In this document: positions 35,625 to 44,900 of the stretch, one piece after another
Layout: every line of letters starts with the position of its first letter
Position numbering within the stretch: position 1 is the stretch's first letter
NCBI GenBank assembly: GCA_964526645.1
Contig: CAZGJN010000004.1
Span: 1 to 64,000 of the forward strand
Direction: 5' to 3'
Source: JADJNW01 sp964526645
GTDB lineage: Bacteria; Bacteroidota; Bacteroidia; Chitinophagales; Saprospiraceae
Length of the DNA stretch: 64,000 bases
Notes under the pieces: generated by a model
What the model saw: the letters and a program-made list of their open reading frames with translations, nothing else
Told to the model about the DNA's origin: nothing
Databases searched by the model: none
Made by a program: the position numbers and the translations under genes

Positions 35625-36596
35625 ATGAAAGCACTCGTTTTTCAGGAAAAAGGTCAACCCTTACAATACCGTGATTTTGAGCTACCGCAAGCGGGCGAAG
35701 GGGAAGTATTGGTACAACTGAAAGCAGCAGCACTCAATCATCGGGATCTGTACGTCACCCAGGGGCAGTATCCGGGCATTCGTACGCCGATCATTTTGGG
35801 ATCCGACGGCGCAGGCCTCTACGAGGAGCGGGAAGTTGTGATTCAACCAGGCACTGGCTGGGGCGATCATCCTGCGTTTGCGGCGAAGACTTACACTATT
35901 TTAGGTTTACCTCAAAATGGAACTTTTGCGGAGTGGGTCGCAGTGGCGGCGCACCAGTTATACGATAAACCGAGTCATTTGAATTGGGAACAGGCGGCTG
36001 CCTTACCTTTGGCGGGCTTGACTGCTTACCGGGCACTTTTTACCAAAGGCGTTCTTCAGCCGGGGCAACGGGTCTTGATCACGGGTATCGGCGGCGGCGT
36101 AGCTCTTATGGGCTTGCAATTCGCCATAGCTGCGGGTGCTCAAGTGTGGGTGACTTCCAGTTCGGCAGAAAAAATAGAGAAAGCAATCTCCCTTGGTGCC
36201 AGTGGCGGTGCGAATTACAGCGCTTCTGATTGGTCGGAGCAACTATTGAAGCAGGCAGGGAATTTTGATCTTATCATAGATAGTGCTGGTGGCGCGGGTT
36301 TTGCAAATTTAGTCAAACTGGCAGGATACGGCGGGCGAATAGTCGTGTATGGCGGCACATTGGGCGCAGCTACCTTCAGCCCTCAGATTTTATTCTGGCG
36401 GCAAATTTCTATTCTGGGTACTTCAATGGGAACGGATACGGAGTTTTATGATATGTTATCTTTTGTAAATCAAAATAAAATTGTGCCAATTATTGATGCT
36501 ATCTATCCTTTGTCAGCAGGTAATGAAGCTTTCGCCAAAATGGAAGAAGGCGCCCAGTTTGGAAAGATTGTTTTTCAAATAAAAGCCATGCTATAA
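35625..36596 (+). CDS. Zinc-free MDR-family oxidoreductase (quinone oxidoreductase-like)
   Basis: A 323-residue medium-chain dehydrogenase/reductase. The N-terminal GroES-like domain shows ALNHRDLYVTQGQYPGIRTP and ILGSDGAG. The Rossmann domain has VLITGIGGGVALMGLQFA and a following VTSSSAEKI. The structural-zinc Cys cluster is missing, so it groups with NADPH:quinone reductases and enoyl reductases. The substrate is unknown. Its last six bases overlap the end of the convergent SDR gene. It starts 64 bases from the divergent decarboxylase start. Confidence 0.8.
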   Translation: MKALVFQEKGQPLQYRDFELPQAGEGEVLVQLKAAALNHRDLYVTQGQYPGIRTPIILGSDGAGLYEEREVVIQPGTGWGDHPAFAAKTYTILGLPQNGTFAEWVAVAAHQLYDKPSHLNWEQAAALPLAGLTAYRALFTKGVLQPGQRVLITGIGGGVALMGLQFAIAAGAQVWVTSSSAEKIEKAISLGASGGANYSASDWSEQLLKQAGNFDLIIDSAGGAGFANLVKLAGYGGRIVVYGGTLGAATFSPQILFWRQISILGTSMGTDTEFYDMLSFVNQNKIVPIIDAIYPLSAGNEAFAKMEEGAQFGKIVFQIKAML

Positions 36597-37442
36597 AACA
36601 GCTTGAACCAACTGATCACTTACTTCCCAGAGTTTTTGAGCCAAGGCATCGTCCTGTGCTAGACGCGAAGGATATTTTTGCTTTTGATCTTCATCAAAAT
36701 ACAAGCCAGTCAAATCTGCTACTTCCGGCGAAGAAGCCAGGTAAATAGACGTTTGAGCGCCCCGGCTTTGGGAGCGCATCAAGATTTTGAAGCTATTCCA
36801 GAACAAAGACGTGTACCAGTTGGCGTGCTTCACACCGATATTGGTTCGGATTGCCCCCGGATGCAGCACATTAGCCGTGATAGTAGGAAACCGACGGGCG
36901 AATTCTCGCGTGAACAGTACATTCGACAGTTTTGATTGTGCATAAGCCGACCAACCATTGTATTGTGCCGTACCTTTTTCGCCGCGAAGATTGTCAAAAT
37001 CTATCGTACCGTAATAATGCCCATGCGAGGCGACATTCACCAGGCGCGCTTTTTCTGCTTTTTGCAAGGAAGGCAGCAGTAACTGCGTGAGTAGAAAATG
37101 CCCCAAGTGATTGACTCCAAATTGCATCTCGAAGCCCTCTTTGGTATGTTCCAACTGGCTGGTAAAAAGCCCTGCGTTATTGATGAGCACATCCAATTGA
37201 TCGTGCGTCGCTTGAAATTGGCTTGCCAATTGTTGAATGGATTCAAAACTGGACAAATCGCAAGGAAAAGCTTTGATGTTAGCATTGTTGCTCTTGTTGC
37301 GAATCTCTGCCACCGCTTTTTCGGCTTTGCTCATATTTCGGCAAGCTATGATTACCTCAGCGCCCATTTGGGCTAAACCAATGGCAGTCCACTTGCCAAT
37401 GCCGTCATTGCCACCCGTGATGAGAACCTTTTTTCCTTGCAT
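36591..37442 (-). CDS. SDR oxidoreductase (retinol dehydrogenase/WWOX-like)
   Basis: 283 residues from the ATG at 37442 (MQGKKVLITGGNDGIGKWT); the frame also stays open back to 37490. Cofactor loop TGGNDGIG, VLINNAG, catalytic Ser in VNVASHG and YAQSKLSN are intact. CRNMSKAEKA after the second strand suggests NADP. The extended middle (FDNLRGEKGTAQYNGWSAYAQ) is characteristic of the RDH11-14/WWOX-type SDR group. The substrate is unknown. It lies 60 bases after the small GNAT gene on the same strand and probably belongs to the same operon. Confidence 0.82.
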   Translation of the reverse strand: MQGKKVLITGGNDGIGKWTAIGLAQMGAEVIIACRNMSKAEKAVAEIRNKSNNANIKAFPCDLSSFESIQQLASQFQATHDQLDVLINNAGLFTSQLEHTKEGFEMQFGVNHLGHFLLTQLLLPSLQKAEKARLVNVASHGHYYGTIDFDNLRGEKGTAQYNGWSAYAQSKLSNVLFTREFARRFPTITANVLHPGAIRTNIGVKHANWYTSLFWNSFKILMRSQSRGAQTSIYLASSPEVADLTGLYFDEDQKQKYPSRLAQDDALAQKLWEVSDQLVQAVL

Positions 37443-37502
37443 TTGCTTGTTTTTTTTAGAGTGTAACAATTCTGAGCGGAAATAGATCAAGGCAGCGGTT
37501 GG

Positions 37503-37808
37503 CTAAATATTGAACCCTGGCTGCAATAAGTGATGATACGCCGGGTGGCTTTTCATATAAGCTGCCATATAAGGGCAAAGCGGCATGATTTTCAACTGAT
37601 GCTCCTGCGCGTAAGCAAATGCCTGCTGCGCAAGGATAGCCGCCAGCCCCTTGCCTTCCAGGATTGGAGCTACTTCGGTATGCGTAAAAATGATACGATC
37701 TTGCACCAGCATATATTCTGCAATTGCCAGGTGCCCATTTATTTCTATTTCAAAACGCTTGCGTGCTGTATTGTTGCGCACTTCCACTTTTGACGGATCA
37801 ATGTTCAT
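37503..37808 (-). CDS. Small GNAT-family N-acetyltransferase (YjdJ/NATD1-like)
   Basis: About 101 residues from the ATG at 37808. This is the short GNAT type represented by human NATD1 and bacterial YjdJ: VRNNTARKRFEIEINGHLAIAEYM, then IIFTHTEVAPILEGKGLAAILAQQAF (acetyl-CoA loop) and IMPLCPYMAAYMKSHP with the conserved C-P-Y. The start lies 11 bases inside the end of the upstream ATP-grasp gene, implying coupled translation. The frame can be extended to 37838, but that would overlap further and lacks similarity. Confidence 0.85.
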   Translation of the reverse strand: MNIDPSKVEVRNNTARKRFEIEINGHLAIAEYMLVQDRIIFTHTEVAPILEGKGLAAILAQQAFAYAQEHQLKIMPLCPYMAAYMKSHPAYHHLLQPGFNI

Positions 37809-38910
37809 ATGTTGCCTGTTTTGGTAGAAACGATTCACGTTGTGAAATGGTTGCCCCTTTTTCCAACTGCTTCATGGATTTCAGGCTTTGGTAGATGATA
37901 CGAAGCATTTCCAAAGGCGCTAAGTAAGGCGTTCCGTGGCGATGATTCGCCACAGCGATCCGGCGTATGATTGCCCAGTGGCGCATGATTTCGTAGAGCG
38001 CTTCCCAATAGGAAGATTGCTCCGGATCGTAGATGTGCGTTGGTTCGGAACACACACCATTGATTTCCAGTATAGTAATGTTTTTGCCTTGTTTCAAATT
38101 TTCCCAGCTATCGCATTTGATGTCGAACCTACCATAATTGAAGCCTGGAATTTGGTTGGCAATTTTGTCAAAAACAGCCTCTAATTCGCTGTCTATTAAA
38201 TGATTGCCACTGATAAACCGCGTACCCTTTGAATGGTTGCCAATCACGCCCAGCGGTACAGGCTCTCCGCGTTCGGGTATTTTGGAAAATAAGTGCCCGT
38301 AGGTGTTTTGCAACCTTTCCATTTGCAGTAAAGCCCGCGGGTGCTGCTCGATGAGTTCTAAAACGCTTGATTGCCCATCCCCTATGACGCGCAGGAATTC
38401 CTTGAGTGTAACGGAAGTGATATGCCCACTTTGCGCTCCGGGAAAGCGATGATACAAAATCCCAAATTCCCCTTCTTTCCAGACAAACTCCTGGATGATA
38501 AAATCCGCAGGGTATTGTTTCAAATAAGCCTGGAGGGTTTGGGGGCTGTCTATTTTTTGTACTAAAAATCCTCGAAAACCCATATCTGGCTTGGCAATGA
38601 GTGGAAAATCTATGCCTGCCGCCGAAATTTTTTCGAGAATAGCGTCAAAAGGTGCTGCCGCCGGTGCGAGGATCGTTTTGGGGCGATACACCTCCGGGAT
38701 TGCGAGGATCGTTTGGATTTTTGATTCAAAACCCATGCCTCCGGTAGGAATACCTGGATTAGCTGCGGTAAAAAAACAGGGATGCCCAGAGCGAAGCGCC
38801 AGCCAAGGTCCCCAGACCCACATGGGAAAGTAAAAAGCTTTTGAGGACCAATATTCCCAGTTTTTCCAGCGTATTTGTGCTGCTTGCTTTTTCAAATTAT
38901 TCATACTCAA
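37798..38910 (-). CDS. ATP-grasp-family ligase, substrate unknown
   Basis: A 370-residue cytoplasmic protein with the ATP-grasp fold: FPLIAKPDMGFRGFLVQKI (ATP-binding Lys), DFIIQEFVWKEGEFGILYHRFP, GRFDIKCDSWENL and ILEINGVCSEPTHIYDPE (metal Glu/Asn). This resembles the D-Ala-D-Ala-ligase-like branch. The N-terminal region (WSSKAFYFPMWVWGPWLALRSGHPCFFTAANPGIPTGGMGFESK) is characteristic of a lineage-specific subgroup. Family members join a carboxylate to an amine or thiol through acyl-phosphate. It sits between NRDE and GNAT genes with 14-base and overlapping spacing, suggesting a small-molecule or peptide modification pathway; that is inference. Confidence 0.75.
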   Translation of the reverse strand: MSMNNLKKQAAQIRWKNWEYWSSKAFYFPMWVWGPWLALRSGHPCFFTAANPGIPTGGMGFESKIQTILAIPEVYRPKTILAPAAAPFDAILEKISAAGIDFPLIAKPDMGFRGFLVQKIDSPQTLQAYLKQYPADFIIQEFVWKEGEFGILYHRFPGAQSGHITSVTLKEFLRVIGDGQSSVLELIEQHPRALLQMERLQNTYGHLFSKIPERGEPVPLGVIGNHSKGTRFISGNHLIDSELEAVFDKIANQIPGFNYGRFDIKCDSWENLKQGKNITILEINGVCSEPTHIYDPEQSSYWEALYEIMRHWAIIRRIAVANHRHGTPYLAPLEMLRIIYQSLKSMKQLEKGATISQRESFLPKQATYEH

Positions 38911-38924
38911 TCAATTCGCGCCAC

Positions 38925-39650
38925 TCAAATGATACCGATCATCTCTTTTTTCAATTCAATTTTTGCCTGTTTTATCTGGTCATTGATCAAATCGTGATAA
39001 AGCATATTGGTATGTGTTGTTGTTTTGGCAATGCTGGTCACACTTACCGTTTGTACATAGCCGCGATTCATCACTACATCATTCCAGGGGTCTCCTTCTC
39101 CAGCGCGGTGATGAAAATCGAGAATAGCTTGAAGACTGAGATCTTCTTGTATTTCAAGCCAATCGGCAAACCAGCGTTTGCGCTTTTCCCGAATGGATTT
39201 TTCGTACAAAGTAGCAGAAGACCAAATATGAAAGCCATTGGGATCTGTAGGAAGAATGTGCTTCTGGTGCTCATCCCAGCGCAACTCATAAAGCGCCCCC
39301 TGATCGTAAATGATCATCGTAAAAGGCTCAATATCCCTGAAATCAAAACAGTCAAAAAAATCTGTGGCTTTTGGAAACTCAAAAAATTCCAATGCCATGA
39401 TGCCCCGGCTCATGCGATAGTTGGGTTTTCGTGTATGCTTTTCAAAAGCACCATTGAGCACACATACTACTTTGTTGGTATCCGCAGCAGCGATCCAGGT
39501 ACCGCCTGCGCCGCCATCTCTTGGGAAAACCAATTGCGGGTTGCCGTTTGCGATAGTAAGATTGCGAGGGGAGCGTGCCGGGTGTTCATCCCGATTGGAA
39601 GTGAGGATAAAATCGTCTTTACCTCTTGGAATAAAAGTGACTGTACACAT
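38925..39650 (-). CDS. NRDE-family protein (TANGO2-like)
   Basis: 241 residues with the defining start MCTVTFIPRG, then FILTSNRDEHPARSP with the N-R-D-E box after which the family is named. Cys2 is a possible N-terminal nucleophile, as in Ntn-like hydrolases, if Met is removed. WIAADTNKVVCVLNGAFE and the central RGIMALEFF region also fit. The eukaryotic relative TANGO2 has been linked to haem or acyl-CoA handling, and bacterial roles are unclear. It is the first gene of a four-gene leftward set (NRDE, ATP-grasp, GNAT, SDR). Confidence 0.85.
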   Translation of the reverse strand: MCTVTFIPRGKDDFILTSNRDEHPARSPRNLTIANGNPQLVFPRDGGAGGTWIAAADTNKVVCVLNGAFEKHTRKPNYRMSRGIMALEFFEFPKATDFFDCFDFRDIEPFTMIIYDQGALYELRWDEHQKHILPTDPNGFHIWSSATLYEKSIREKRKRWFADWLEIQEDLSLQAILDFHHRAGEGDPWNDVVMNRGYVQTVSVTSIAKTTTHTNMLYHDLINDQIKQAKIELKKEMIGII

Positions 39651-39662
39651 TCTTTTGAGATG

Positions 39663-39752
39663 TTAGATATCAGACAATAGACATTAGATGGGTTAAGCGT
39701 TTGCGTACTTATTGACCAATCTGAAGTCTAACATCTATTGTCTAAGTTCTAA
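39663..39752. repeat. Imperfect inverted repeat around AGACAATAGA
   Basis: The arms 39663-39689 and 39726-39752 are about 27 bases, roughly 21 of which pair, centred on AGACAATAGA/TCTATTGTCT, with a 36-base loop. It lies between the NRDE start and the nitroreductase stop, overlapping that stop codon by three bases. It could end the nitroreductase transcript or be a dispersed palindromic repeat. Confidence 0.55.
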
Positions 39753-40411
39753 TAATAAACAATTACTTCATCTTTTCTTTTCCGCTGCAAATCCGGTACT
39801 TGAACTTTATCCGCAGGATAGCCTACTGGAATCAACAGAAAAGGCTTTTCATTTTCGGGTCGGTTGAGGATTTTTTGTAAGAAATTCATAGGGCTTGGCG
39901 TGTGCGTGAGCGCGACCAGACCCGCGTTGTGAATCGCTGCCAGCAACATTCCACAAGCCAATCCGACCGATTCGTTGACATAATAACACTTGCGCTTTTC
40001 GCCGTTGATCAGGTCATAAGATTTTTTGAATACTACAATCAAGTACGGCGCGATTTCCAAAAATGGTTTGTGCTCGTCCGTGCCAAGTGGGGCAAGGTCT
40101 TGCAGCCATTCGTCGCTCATCCGCCCGTGATAATTGGTGTATTCCTCTTCCTCGGCTGCTTTGCGGATTTCGCTTTTGATCATTGGATTAGAAACAACGC
40201 AAAACGTCCAGGGTTGTTTATGCGCGCCCGAAGGTGCCGTGGATGCCGCCATGATGACGTTTTCAATCAATTCCAGCGGCACGGGTTTATCCGAAAACTC
40301 CCGAACACTGCGGCGTTTATTTAGCAAATTATAAAAGTCACTACTTCTTTGCAGCATTTCTGCTTCTGGAAATTGTAATGCTTGATACGATATAAAAGGG
40401 TTATGTGTCAT
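39749..40411 (-). CDS. Nitroreductase-family flavoprotein
   Basis: 220 residues of the FMN-dependent nitroreductase fold. LLNKRRSVREFSDKPVP is the FMN-phosphate-binding opening, ASTAPSGAHKQPWTFCVV follows, and the C-terminal half contains SVGLACGMLLAAIHNAGLVALTHTPSPMNFL. The PSG and later H-T-P pattern resembles the iodotyrosine-deiodinase/BluB-like side of the family more than NfsB. The electron acceptor is unknown. It is 24 bases after the SDR gene on the same strand, so both may be one transcript. Confidence 0.85.
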   Translation of the reverse strand: MTHNPFISYQALQFPEAEMLQRSSDFYNLLNKRRSVREFSDKPVPLELIENVIMAASTAPSGAHKQPWTFCVVSNPMIKSEIRKAAEEEEYTNYHGRMSDEWLQDLAPLGTDEHKPFLEIAPYLIVVFKKSYDLINGEKRKCYYVNESVGLACGMLLAAIHNAGLVALTHTPSPMNFLQKILNRPENEKPFLLIPVGYPADKVQVPDLQRKRKDEVIVYY

Positions 40412-40435
40412 TTTCCAATCACCATTTGTCGTTTG

Positions 40436-41125
40436 TCAAGGGGTGGAGACCGAAACTGGTAATATTTTTCCATTAAAAAATTGCTGTCCGTTTATGCAAA
40501 ACCATGCCACCCATTCCGCCATTTCTTCGCTGCTCAGAGGGGCTTGATAGCCAGGGAAGGCCGCTTCGAGCATTTCGGTTTGCACGGCCCCAAAAGCGAG
40601 GCAATTTACAGCAATCTTTTGATCCTTAAATTCTTCTGCAAGACATTCTGTTAAGTTTGCCAAGGCCGCTTTGCTCGCGCTGTAAGCTGCCAAGCCCGGA
40701 AACTTGCTGCTGCCCTGGAATCCGCCCATGCTGCCTATGTTGACGATATGAGCTTTTGCACTTTTTTGAAGATAGGGCAACAACTGTTTGATCAGTTCGA
40801 TTACACTAAAAAAATTATTGCCAAAAACCTCATGCCAATCGCTTGCTTTTAACTCCAGAAAAGGTTTGTTGACAAGTCGCCCTGCATTATTGACAAGTAC
40901 ATCCAGCTCATTCCAATCTTCCAGCATGGATAAGAGCGTTTGCCAATCCGGCTTGGTGAGGTCAAATGGCAAAACAACGATTTTGTCGGGAGCTTGAGCC
41001 TGGAGTTGTTGTAAGCCTGTTTCACTTCTCGATAGCGCCAACACACGATGTCCTTTTTGCTGCGCGAGTTTCAGCGCTGTTTGAAAACCAATGCCTTTGC
41101 TGGCTCCTGTGATCAAAATGTTCAT
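40436..41125 (-). CDS. Short-chain dehydrogenase/reductase
   Basis: About 229 residues from the ATG at 41125 (MNILITGASKGIGFQTA); the frame is open to 41140. TGASKGIG, VLVNNAGR, the catalytic Ser in VNIGSMGG and YSASKAALANL are complete. ALSRSETGLQQL after the second strand favours NADP. Shorter than most SDRs and compact at the C-terminus (WFCINGQQFFNGKILPV). The substrate is not known. It leads a two-gene unit with the nitroreductase. Confidence 0.82.
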   Translation of the reverse strand: MNILITGASKGIGFQTALKLAQQKGHRVLALSRSETGLQQLQAQAPDKIVVLPFDLTKPDWQTLLSMLEDWNELDVLVNNAGRLVNKPFLELKASDWHEVFGNNFFSVIELIKQLLPYLQKSAKAHIVNIGSMGGFQGSSKFPGLAAYSASKAALANLTECLAEEFKDQKIAVNCLAFGAVQTEMLEAAFPGYQAPLSSEEMAEWVAWFCINGQQFFNGKILPVSVSTP

Positions 41126-41385
41126 ATTTGCATGTTGCATTTTTCCATGTGCAACGAAAGAAACAAAATATTAATCAAAAGCGCTAATTACAGGATAAAA
41201 AAGAGCGTAACTGAAAGAAAAGGTGAATTATTGTTGGTAACCAATAATTTTCTTATCTACAGCTACTGGTTATGAAGATACAGAAAATGTATTTAAAGAA
41301 GTGCTTTATTTGTATTTTAATGATTACAGATAGGGCCTCCATAGGCGAAGTAAGCTGGTGCTGACAGTTTTGAAAAATAGGGTAG

Positions 41386-41464
41386 TGGGTCAAATCGGTT
41401 GATTTGCTTTTCAGATTTCGCAAATCTTCAAGATTTACGAAATCTCGCCTACTCTTTTGACCCA
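41386..41464. repeat. Palindromic element with two nested inverted repeats
   Basis: Outer arms TGGGTCAAA (41386-41394) and TTTGACCCA (41456-41464) enclose a 33-base near-perfect palindrome (41413-41445): AGATTTCG-c-AAATCT-tca-AGATTT-a-CGAAATCT. It resembles a small dispersed palindromic repeat rather than a terminator, since no T-tract follows either side directly. Confidence 0.65.
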
Positions 41465-41700
41465 TGACCAAAATAGGTAAGCTCAATTAGTACTGGTATG
41501 CAATCCACTGGTATAGGTAGCCAGCAAATTCAGATGTATTCAATGCTTCGTGAAAAACTATGGCTTTTGCGAACCTTATTTCGTTCAGTTTATCTGAGCG
41601 TTGTATAGTAGGCAGGGCAGTTAGTTAGCCTTGAGTTCGGCATCACACCTGCTAGGGCCAGGTCATCGTCCCGTATCCGAAGTCTCTTTCCTGGTTGGAT

Positions 41701-41825
41701 AAGCTGATATTTACAGCTTTTCTAAAATCTTTAAACACGAGGTGGGTGTATCACCTTCTGATTTTGCCAGAGCAAACCAGGTAGTGGTGTTTAATGTGTG
41801 AGATCACACGGAGGCGGTATTGCCT
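41701..41825. other. Cluster of consecutive small hairpins, possible structured RNA
   Basis: Within 125 bases the following pairs occur in order: AAGCTG/CAGCTT (41701, 41714), AGGTG/CACCT (41740, 41752), TTTGC/GCAAA (41763, 41772), ACCA/TGGT (41776, 41785; shares one base with the previous), GTGTG/CACAC (41796, 41805) and AGGC/GCCT (41812, 41822). I cannot match it to a known RNA family. Confidence 0.35.
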
Positions 41826-41886
41826 TTTGTTGATTTGCACAGTGAAAAGGGCTTCCCCCGCTTAGCTTTTGGGATGATAAACAAAA

Positions 41887-41914
41887 GCAGCGGCAACCCT
41901 CAGGCTGCCACTGC
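41887..41914 (-). terminator. Terminator of the SprB-repeat gene
   Basis: Read leftward, GCAGTGGCA and TGCCGCTGC pair with one mismatch (41906-41914 with 41887-41895) and are followed by TTTTGTTTAT. It starts about 38 bases after the stop at 41952. Confidence 0.6.
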
Positions 41915-41951
41915 ACTGAAGCAATTTATAGCAACTTTTACTTTTCCGATA

Positions 41952-44900
41952 TTATTTTATGACCAAGATACGGTGAGTTTCCAAGTGTTGCCGGGTTTCA
42001 ATTTTTACAAAATAAGTACCCGCAGCCAGTTGACTCACCGATAGTTCCATTGTTTCCCCTTCTGCGGCATTGTCTATCTGTTCTTGGAGCATCACTGCAC
42101 CCATGCTATTGAGCAAATAAACTTTCGTATCGCCTGAGATAAATGCACCAAAGCGAACGGTAACCAAGTGATTGCTTACAGTGGGATACACCATTGCGCT
42201 CCAGCGCTCAGGCTGTGCCATAGAAGCAAGTGTTTGTAGTTCTTGCAATCGGAAAGCTGGATTAAATAGCTGTGGGTCTTCCTCGAATGCCGCTATTGGA
42301 CGAAGTAGGTTGTTGCCACGCACTTTGAAGGCAGTTTCTGTAGAATAGACCACCGTCCCATCTGCGCAAGTGACCTCAGCGCGCACAAAGATAACTTTAC
42401 TGGTGCCAGTGTTGATAGGTGGCGTCGTATAAGTCTCAGAAGTAGCGCCAGGAATATTAATCCAGTTTGTAAATTCCGTGCGGAATTGCCATTGAATACT
42501 CGTTCCGGCATAAGCTCTCAGGCTAAATTTAGTGCGTTCTCCAGATACGATAGATTCAGGATTGACCGTGGCGATGCCCCCTTCGCAAGGCTGTGGGTCA
42601 ATGATAACCCATTCTTGAGCGCTACAACCGGCATTATCAAAAATAGTCACCCAATATGCCCCTGGCGCGAGGTTTTGCACACAGGTGTCATTGCTGATGG
42701 CTTGCCCTGTTTGTAAATCCAGCCATTCAACCTTGTAAGGCGGCACCCCTCCTTCAGGCATGACGCAGGCAAAAGTACCGTAAGGGTCATAATCCAAGTT
42801 GGAGCGAATTCCACCTTGATTGACAATAACGCTTATAGTCGCAGTACATTGCCGATCATCATAAACCGTGATGGTATAAGTGCCAGGCAGTACATTTTCA
42901 AATAAAACCATCGTGTCCTGGGTAGTCCGAGCAGCTCCTGCAAATCTGATCTGATATGGCGGCACGCCCCCAGCAATATGAAGTTTGATGGTGCCGCCAC
43001 TTGTGCTATTGCAAGCGGGGTCAGTCACCTCAGCGCGGAGATGGATAGTGTCCGCTGGCGGAATGTGTACCGGCAATAAGAAATAGCAGCCATTGGTATC
43101 CAATACCAAGAACAAATAATTGCCCGGCGGAAGGTGGCGGATGCACCACAGATTGTTGTTAGTGCCCGGTGTTGGGGGTACCAAAATAAGATCGGTTGGG
43201 ATAGCCCCTGTGATGCTGTAAGTATTGTTTGTTTCATCGAATAGGACATCGGGCAAAGTGTCGGTCACGGTTATCCAGCGCCATATTTGTACCCGATAAG
43301 GCCGAGTACCGCCTTTGATATTCAAACAGCCCCCCACGGCTGTGTCGCAAGCGGGTCGGCGTAATTGAAATTCTGCGATTAAGGGCTCCGGTTCTTTTAC
43401 AAGTACAGTGATAGCACCACCACACTGGTTTTTGTCATACACTTTGATAGAATAAGCACCTGCCTCCAGGTTGTCAAAAATGACAGTCAGGTCATCTGTT
43501 ACTTGTCCGGTATTGCTTGTTTCATTAAAAAAGATCGTGTAAGGTGCCATGCCCCCACCGATTTGTAGCGTAATACGGCCATCCGCTGCACCATTGCAAC
43601 TAACGTGTTTGACTTCCGCACTCAGTCTTAGCCCCGTTGAGTCAGGAATGGCTATTGGCAATAAGGTATAACAACGATTGGTATCCACTACGAGGATCCA
43701 ATAAAATCCTGGAGGAATATCATTAGCGCAGCGCCGGTATGGTAGAACGGCAGGCGCTGGTCCCCAGGGGAAGTTTTCCACTCGATCGGCATCTTCGATA
43801 TAAGGATTTCCATCAGCATCAAATCTGACTTGCGGTATGACCGTCAGCGGGCTATTCCAACGCCAGACATAAATGTCATAAGGCATCGTACCGCCTTCTA
43901 CATACAAACAGCCATCTACGCCTGTTTCGCAACTTTGGCTGGTAATTTCAAAGCGGGCGCGCAGCGGGTTGGCAGGCGGAATGCGCACCTGCAAAATAGC
44001 ATAGCAGCGATTCGCATCTACTATTACAATGATATAATGCCCTGGCGGGATGTTGCGAGCACATCTTCTGTAATATGGGGGCACTGATGGATCAGAATCT
44101 TCAGGGTCAAAGCGCATTTGGTCTGTGGGTAGTATATCTGAGTTAAGTATGCGCGGATTGCCAGCTGCATCAAATTCGAGATGGATAGCAGGATCAGTGT
44201 TGCTTGGATTCAAACGACGCCAAACAAAAATCTGATACGGTCTGGTACCACCCGATACATTCAGACACCCGCTCACACTCTCATCACAGATGCTGCTGGT
44301 AATTTCAAACGAAGCTTGCAGCCCGCCTGCTGGGGGAATGTGCACTACCACTACCTCGTAGCAATTGTTGGCATCCACTACTAATAAGATATAATCGCCG
44401 GGGGGTATGTTTCTAGCGCAATAAAAGTTATTGGCAGCACTGGTAGGCGGAAAGTTGAATGCTGTAGAGCGTTCTGCACCGACGATATAAGGCGTGCCAT
44501 TGTCCCAAAAGCCAATTTCAAAACCTACATCAGCAGTTGGATTTGGGTGAACCCAGGCGTAAATGCGATACGGGCGCGTGCCTCCCGCGACTTTTAAACA
44601 ACCACTGGTACCTTCTGTACAGCTTTGATTTGTGATATTAAATGCGGCTTCCAAAGGTGCCGGCTCGTTTACACGGACTCTTTCCGACAAAGAACAGCCT
44701 GTACCATCGGTGGTAGTAAGCATATATTCTCCGGCAGGAAGATTGTCAAAACAACCCGATTCGCCTTCTATGCTGCGGGTATCTCCAGTGGCGGCAGTCA
44801 AAACGTTTTTGTAGGGCGGTGTTCCACCTCCAATTTTGAAGCAAATACTACCATCCATTCTGCCATGACAACTCAGGTTTTTTACTTCTACCCGGCGCTC

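Larger units (their letters stand above)
41126..41951. other. Intergenic stretch of about 825 bases with strong secondary structure, no gene
   Basis: No frame gives a credible protein; the 77-codon minus frame at 41253-41486 is the translation of a palindrome. The stretch contains a palindromic element (41386-41464), a direct repeat ACTGGTAT (41492 and 41507), a cluster of short hairpins (41701-41825) and a terminator for the SprB-repeat gene at its right end. Confidence 0.6.

Noticed and set aside
38841..39680. A 279-codon plus-strand frame opposite the NRDE gene
   Set aside because: It lies antisense to a clear NRDE protein, its translation is Phe/Ile/Cys-rich without motifs, and the minus strand has operon spacing with its neighbours.
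41253..41486. A 77-codon minus-strand frame
   Set aside because: Its central part is the translation of the palindromic element at 41386-41464; no start context or homology pattern supports it.
41820..41920. Resemblance to a cobalamin riboswitch (GCCACTG, CCCCCGC)
   Set aside because: The conserved core boxes are missing or misordered and no plus-strand gene follows; the GCCACTG belongs to the terminator of the SprB-repeat gene.
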